NCBI GenBank assembly: GCA_020631235.1
Contig: JAHDHQ010000015.1
Coordinates: 45,463-109,462 of the forward strand
Direction of reading: 5' to 3'
DNA length: 64,000 nt
DNA from: Saprospiraceae bacterium
GTDB lineage: Bacteria; Bacteroidota; Bacteroidia; Chitinophagales; Saprospiraceae
Part shown: positions 60,830 to 64,000 of the stretch, in pieces
Layout: the number at the start of each line of letters is the position of its first letter
Numbering within the stretch: position 1 is the first letter of the stretch
Made by a program: the position numbers and the translations under genes
The notes under the pieces: model-generated
The model's database searches: none
Told to the model about the DNA's origin: nothing
The model's input: only the letters and a program-made list of their open reading frames with translations

Positions 60830-63142
60830 TTATCCTCTGTGAATCACTTCATCTAAATTAAAAATCATATTAGCTACTAAGCTATAAGCTGCTAAGGACT
60901 CATCTGAAACCTCACTTCCTAAATCATAATTTCCGACAGATAAATAGGCTCTTGCTTCTTCAGTATTTTGTTCAAAATAGTCATAATTCTCATGGAAATA
61001 TTTCTCTAATAAATCCAATTCATCTTGCGTTGCTTGTCGACTAGTCATCTGCGCAAACATATAGTTTATGCTTTTCTTAGGGTTAGCACCGACAAGGGCT
61101 ATGGCATTATGAGCTAACAGTCGTGCGGCTTCTATCATTTGAGGGTCATTGAGCAAAACCAATGCTTGCAGTGGAGTATTTGTTTCTTGACGAACTACCG
61201 TACAGAGATCTTTAGTGCTCGCATCAAAAGTGGTCATATTTGGTGGTGGAGATGTTCGTTTCCAGAAAGTATATAAACTTCTTCGATATAAATTCTCTCC
61301 TTTGTCTTCAACATAATTACGTAAATCACCGCCACCGCCAATAGTCTCCTCCCATAGACCTGCAGGTTGATATGGTTTGACACTTGGGCCACCTATTTTA
61401 TTCGTAAGAATTCCGGCTGATTTAAGCACTTGATCTCTGATCATTTCCGAACTAAGTCGTAGTCTAGGAAACCTGGCCAAGTATTGATTTTCAGGGTCCT
61501 TTTCTAATAAACTGGGGAGTATCTTGCTAGTTTGCTGGAAGGTACTAGACATAACTAAAAATTTGAGTAATGCTTTTGTGTCCCACCCTTCTTCTTGGTA
61601 TTTCAATGCCAAGTAATCTAATAATTCCGGATGTGAAGGCAAAGCTCCTTGATTGCCAAAATCATATGGAGTTGCAACTATTCCTTGTCCAAAAATTTGT
61701 TGCCATAGTCGATTGACCGCAACTCTTGCTGTTAATGGATGATTTTTATCAAATAACCATTCAGCAAGACCAAGACGATTTGTTTGTCTATTGCCAAAAT
61801 TCAGAATAGATTTAGGAGTGTTTGGAAATACTTGCCGGCTTGGTTTATCATATTGACCTCGTTCTAAAATATAGGTATTTCTAGGTGCTGACATTTCCTC
61901 CATAACCATCAGTTCCACTGCTTCTATGGTGTCTAATGACTTAATAAAACCTAAGGTGTTGTGGATTTCTTCTTTGCTTAAAGTCACAAAAGGTTCTGGT
62001 GTCTTTCCTACGGGTTCGACCAAACCTTGTTCTGGTACATTATTAAAGAATGCAAATAATTCAAAATAGTTTTGCTGACTAAAAGGATCATATTTGTGGT
62101 CATGGCATCTCGCACACTCCGCTGTTAGTCCTAAAAATGCCGTGCCAAAAGTGTGTATTCTATCAGCCACATATTCTGTACGAAATTCTTCTGGAATGCT
62201 TCCTCCTTCATAGGTGATTTTATGATTTCGATTAAACCCAGATGCGATGATTTGCTCAAGAGTAGCTTCTGGAAGCATGTCTCCTGCCAGTTGCCAAGTT
62301 ACGAACTGATCAAATGGCATATTTTCTCCATAGCTATGTATTACCCAGTCTCTCCACGGCCACATAAATCGTTCTGGATCATCTTGATATCCATGGCTAT
62401 CTGCATATCTTGATACATCCATCCAGATTTGTGTCATGTATTCTGTATAGGCATCACTATTTAATAAGCTATCAACTATCAGTTCATAATTCTTGACAGT
62501 AGGATTTGATAGGTATTGTTCAATGTCATTTACGGTGGGTGGAAGTCCAGTTAAGCTAAAATGCAATCTCCTTATTAACTTTTCTGCAGTGGCTAGCGGT
62601 GAAGGTTTTAATCCTTTTTGGTTTAATTTTTCTTCAATAAAAAGATCCACATCGTTTGCTGCCCATTCCGAAGCAATGTCAGGAGGAGTATGTTTTAATG
62701 GAGGAGTAAGCGACCAATGTTCTTTGTATTGAGCTCCTTGATCGATCCATTGGCTCAATATTCTTTTTTCTCGTTCACTGAGTTTTAACTGCGAACTGGG
62801 TGGAGGCATTTGTTCATCTTGATTTGACGAATGGATCACGTGATGCATGATACTTTTTGCGGTGTCACCCTTAACGATCGCAAATCTTTTAGCTGATGAG
62901 TCTAAGGCTGCATAGGCAAAATCTGCTGTATGTAAGGCTAGATTTCCTTCTCTTTTATTTGCATCGGGACCGTGACATTTAAAACACTTATCAGACAAAA
63001 TAGGTTTTACATGGAAATTAAAGTCAATGGTCGCAGGTATAAGTGTTTCTGCATTTGAAGGTAGGTCAAGTTGTTTTTCTTCACACGAACATAAATACAG
63101 AAATAGTAAAGCTAAGCTTACAAGTACAAAAGATTTGTGCAT
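60830..63142 (-). CDS. DUF1549/DUF1553 lipoprotein with planctomycete-type cytochrome c domain
   Basis: The 770-aa protein has a lipoprotein signal (Cys20 in LCSC). A planctomycete-type cytochrome c domain follows (about 40-135) with one haem site CFKCHGPDANKREG and the segment MPPPSSQLKLSEREKRILSQWIDQGA. Then come DUF1549 (about 160-370, including TAECARCHDHKYDP, a second CxxCH) and DUF1553 (about 430-690, including RVAVNRLWQQIFGQGIVATPYDFGNQG). This set is a hallmark of Planctomycetes and is also seen in some Saprospiria. It is the first gene of the operon, 12 bp upstream of the DUF1501 gene. Likely an outer-membrane or periplasmic electron-transfer enzyme acting on polysaccharide-derived compounds; that role is inference. 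Confidence 0.92.
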   Translation of the reverse strand: MHKSFVLVSLALLFLYLCSCEEKQLDLPSNAETLIPATIDFNFHVKPILSDKCFKCHGPDANKREGNLALHTADFAYAALDSSAKRFAIVKGDTAKSIMHHVIHSSNQDEQMPPPSSQLKLSEREKRILSQWIDQGAQYKEHWSLTPPLKHTPPDIASEWAANDVDLFIEEKLNQKGLKPSPLATAEKLIRRLHFSLTGLPPTVNDIEQYLSNPTVKNYELIVDSLLNSDAYTEYMTQIWMDVSRYADSHGYQDDPERFMWPWRDWVIHSYGENMPFDQFVTWQLAGDMLPEATLEQIIASGFNRNHKITYEGGSIPEEFRTEYVADRIHTFGTAFLGLTAECARCHDHKYDPFSQQNYFELFAFFNNVPEQGLVEPVGKTPEPFVTLSKEEIHNTLGFIKSLDTIEAVELMVMEEMSAPRNTYILERGQYDKPSRQVFPNTPKSILNFGNRQTNRLGLAEWLFDKNHPLTARVAVNRLWQQIFGQGIVATPYDFGNQGALPSHPELLDYLALKYQEEGWDTKALLKFLVMSSTFQQTSKILPSLLEKDPENQYLARFPRLRLSSEMIRDQVLKSAGILTNKIGGPSVKPYQPAGLWEETIGGGGDLRNYVEDKGENLYRRSLYTFWKRTSPPPNMTTFDASTKDLCTVVRQETNTPLQALVLLNDPQMIEAARLLAHNAIALVGANPKKSINYMFAQMTSRQATQDELDLLEKYFHENYDYFEQNTEEARAYLSVGNYDLGSEVSDESLAAYSLVANMIFNLDEVIHRG

Positions 63143-63284
63143 GTTTAAAAATAATTAAACTTGATAGTTTTTAAAGTCACTTATTTAAAAATCAATGATA
63201 ATTAAACGCCACTCAAAAAAACAAATAATAATCGTTTACATTTAAACCATTCATTTATCAAAAGACAATCCTAACAATATTAAA

Positions 63285-63812
63285 ATGTCGTTGTATCAAA
63301 AAATAGCAGAAGTAGGACAAAAATTTGTTGCTAAGCACATCTTATTTAAATATGGATTTAATTGGTCTCCTATGTATCGGCGAAGTACAGCAAAGATAAC
63401 TGAGGTTTCAAAAGATTTATTGAAGGTGTATGTAAAGCTCCCAATAAACTATAAAAACAGGAATTATGTCAATTCTATTTTTGGCGGAAGCATGTTTGCT
63501 GCTGTAGATCCTATTCCCATGGTTCAACTTATCAATTTGATCGGAGAGGATTATGTAGTATGGGATAAATCAGCACAAATCTATTTTAAGAAGCCTGCAA
63601 GATCGGATGTTTATGCTGAATTCTCATTTAGTGAAGAAGAACTTAAAGACATCAAAAAGGCTATCGAAAAAGAGAAAGAGATTGAAATAATTAAAACGAC
63701 CTTACTCACTGATAAACAAAAATACAAGGTTTATTGTGAAGTTAGAAAAACACTCTATGTAGCTGACAAAGCATTTTATAAAAACAAAAGACAGCTTAAA
63801 AATAAATCATAA
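63285..63812 (+). CDS. DUF4442 hotdog-fold protein
   Basis: The 175-aa cytosolic protein matches the DUF4442 group of the hotdog (thioesterase-like) fold. It has a start with FVAKHILFKYGFNWSPMYRRSTAKI, the central VNSIFGGSMFAAVDPIPMVQLI helix and WDKSAQIYFKKPARSDVYAEF. Members are presumed acyl-thioesterases, but no catalytic residue set is established for this group. It has ATG as the start and a divergent promoter region shared with the DUF1549 operon, where a one-mismatch -7 element (TACATTTA) lies upstream. A terminator-like hairpin lies 136 bp after the stop. Confidence 0.85.
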   Translation: MSLYQKIAEVGQKFVAKHILFKYGFNWSPMYRRSTAKITEVSKDLLKVYVKLPINYKNRNYVNSIFGGSMFAAVDPIPMVQLINLIGEDYVVWDKSAQIYFKKPARSDVYAEFSFSEEELKDIKKAIEKEKEIEIIKTTLLTDKQKYKVYCEVRKTLYVADKAFYKNKRQLKNKS

Positions 63813-63947
63813 ATAAAATACAATTGATTAAAGTTGCATTTCCAATGGTTACTAGTTTTGCTTGAAGCCATTACTAATATTCATGCCTCATAAATAACCC
63901 ATGCTCGAGGTCGGACTTTATAGAACGGACATAGTTAAATAATAAAA

Positions 63948-63986
63948 AGAGGCTGTCTCATAAGTAGGCAGTCTCTTTTTTTTTTT
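63948..63986 (+). terminator. hairpin with T tract at the right edge; possible insertion-sequence end
   Basis: AGAGGCTGTCT can pair with AGGCAGTCTCT (two G-U pairs, 7-nt loop), followed by about 11 T, a good intrinsic terminator. The stem start GAGGCTGTCTCATAAGT also resembles the terminal inverted repeat of IS1182-like elements. The window ends 14 bp later, so this cannot be decided. Confidence 0.55.
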
Positions 63987-64000
63987 ATTGTGCTCATATA

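Noticed and set aside
63143..63160. GTTTAA-TTAAAC inverted repeat upstream of the DUF1549 operon, like the one before the FAS1 gene
   Set aside because: Only a 6-bp arm in very AT-rich sequence, so expected by chance.
1..64000. tRNA, rRNA, CRISPR or prophage features
   Set aside because: No cloverleaf-like segments, rRNA sequence, spaced direct repeats or phage genes were seen on reading; a dedicated search was not possible.

Overview
The window reads as one contiguous piece of chromosome from a member of the phylum Bacteroidota, most likely the Saprospiria/Lewinella side. The reasons are: low G+C with dense genes on both strands; several secreted proteins ending in a type IX secretion (T9SS) C-terminal sorting domain; a fused SecDF; a short (about 290 aa) Bacteroidota-type primary sigma factor; a START-like domain protein next to glmM; and at least eight exact copies of the Bacteroidota -7 promoter element TAnnTTTG. 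Many TTG/GTG starts occur and few Shine-Dalgarno sites are visible. I saw no rRNA, tRNA, CRISPR array, prophage or complete insertion sequence.

Layout. 1-10.9 kb: the 3' part of a di-haem cytochrome c peroxidase, a pentapeptide-repeat protein, an HU-like/SPOR membrane protein, a histidine kinase/response regulator pair, an AlkD-like protein, rarA, a secreted unknown protein, acyl-CoA dehydrogenase, a NUDIX hydrolase, pyrE and an M42 peptidase. 10.9-22.9 kb is the first envelope block: a UbiA-like membrane protein, a TonB-dependent receptor with a T9SS-exported alpha/beta-hydrolase-fold partner whose nucleophile position is glycine, an ECF sigma factor interrupted by a frameshift with its coupled membrane/barrel partner, a five-domain fasciclin protein built from 405-bp tandem repeats, and a PorE-like OmpA lipoprotein. 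22.9-43 kb is mainly housekeeping: secDF, a Kbp-like BON-LysM protein, a beta-lactamase-fold lipoprotein, small lipoproteins, a sterol-desaturase family enzyme, a cold-shock protein, tpiA, an LMW-phosphatase/ArsC-like protein, dnaG, a CtpA-type protease, rpoD, a START-like protein, glmM, two adjacent NifS-like PLP enzymes and ribD.

43-53.6 kb is the second accessory envelope block: a secreted thioredoxin, an ELWxxDGT-repeat T9SS protein followed by an orphaned sorting-domain remnant, a secreted TonB C-terminal protein, small membrane proteins, an M50-like peptidase, and a 1237-aa T9SS-exported protein. That last protein carries a phosphohistidine motif followed by a PPDK-type ATP-binding domain with its key residues intact. 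A predicted cell-surface or extracellular dikinase is the most surprising item in the window. A SulP anion transporter follows.

55.5-63.1 kb is a tightly packed five-gene minus-strand operon of the type best known from Planctomycetes: DUF1549/DUF1553 cytochrome c lipoprotein, DUF1501 Tat protein, beta-propeller protein, discoidin-like lipoprotein, and a membrane cytochrome c with leucine-rich repeats. A DUF4442 hotdog-fold gene and a terminator, or possible insertion-sequence end, close the window.

All domain assignments come from reading motifs in the translations. No database search was run.
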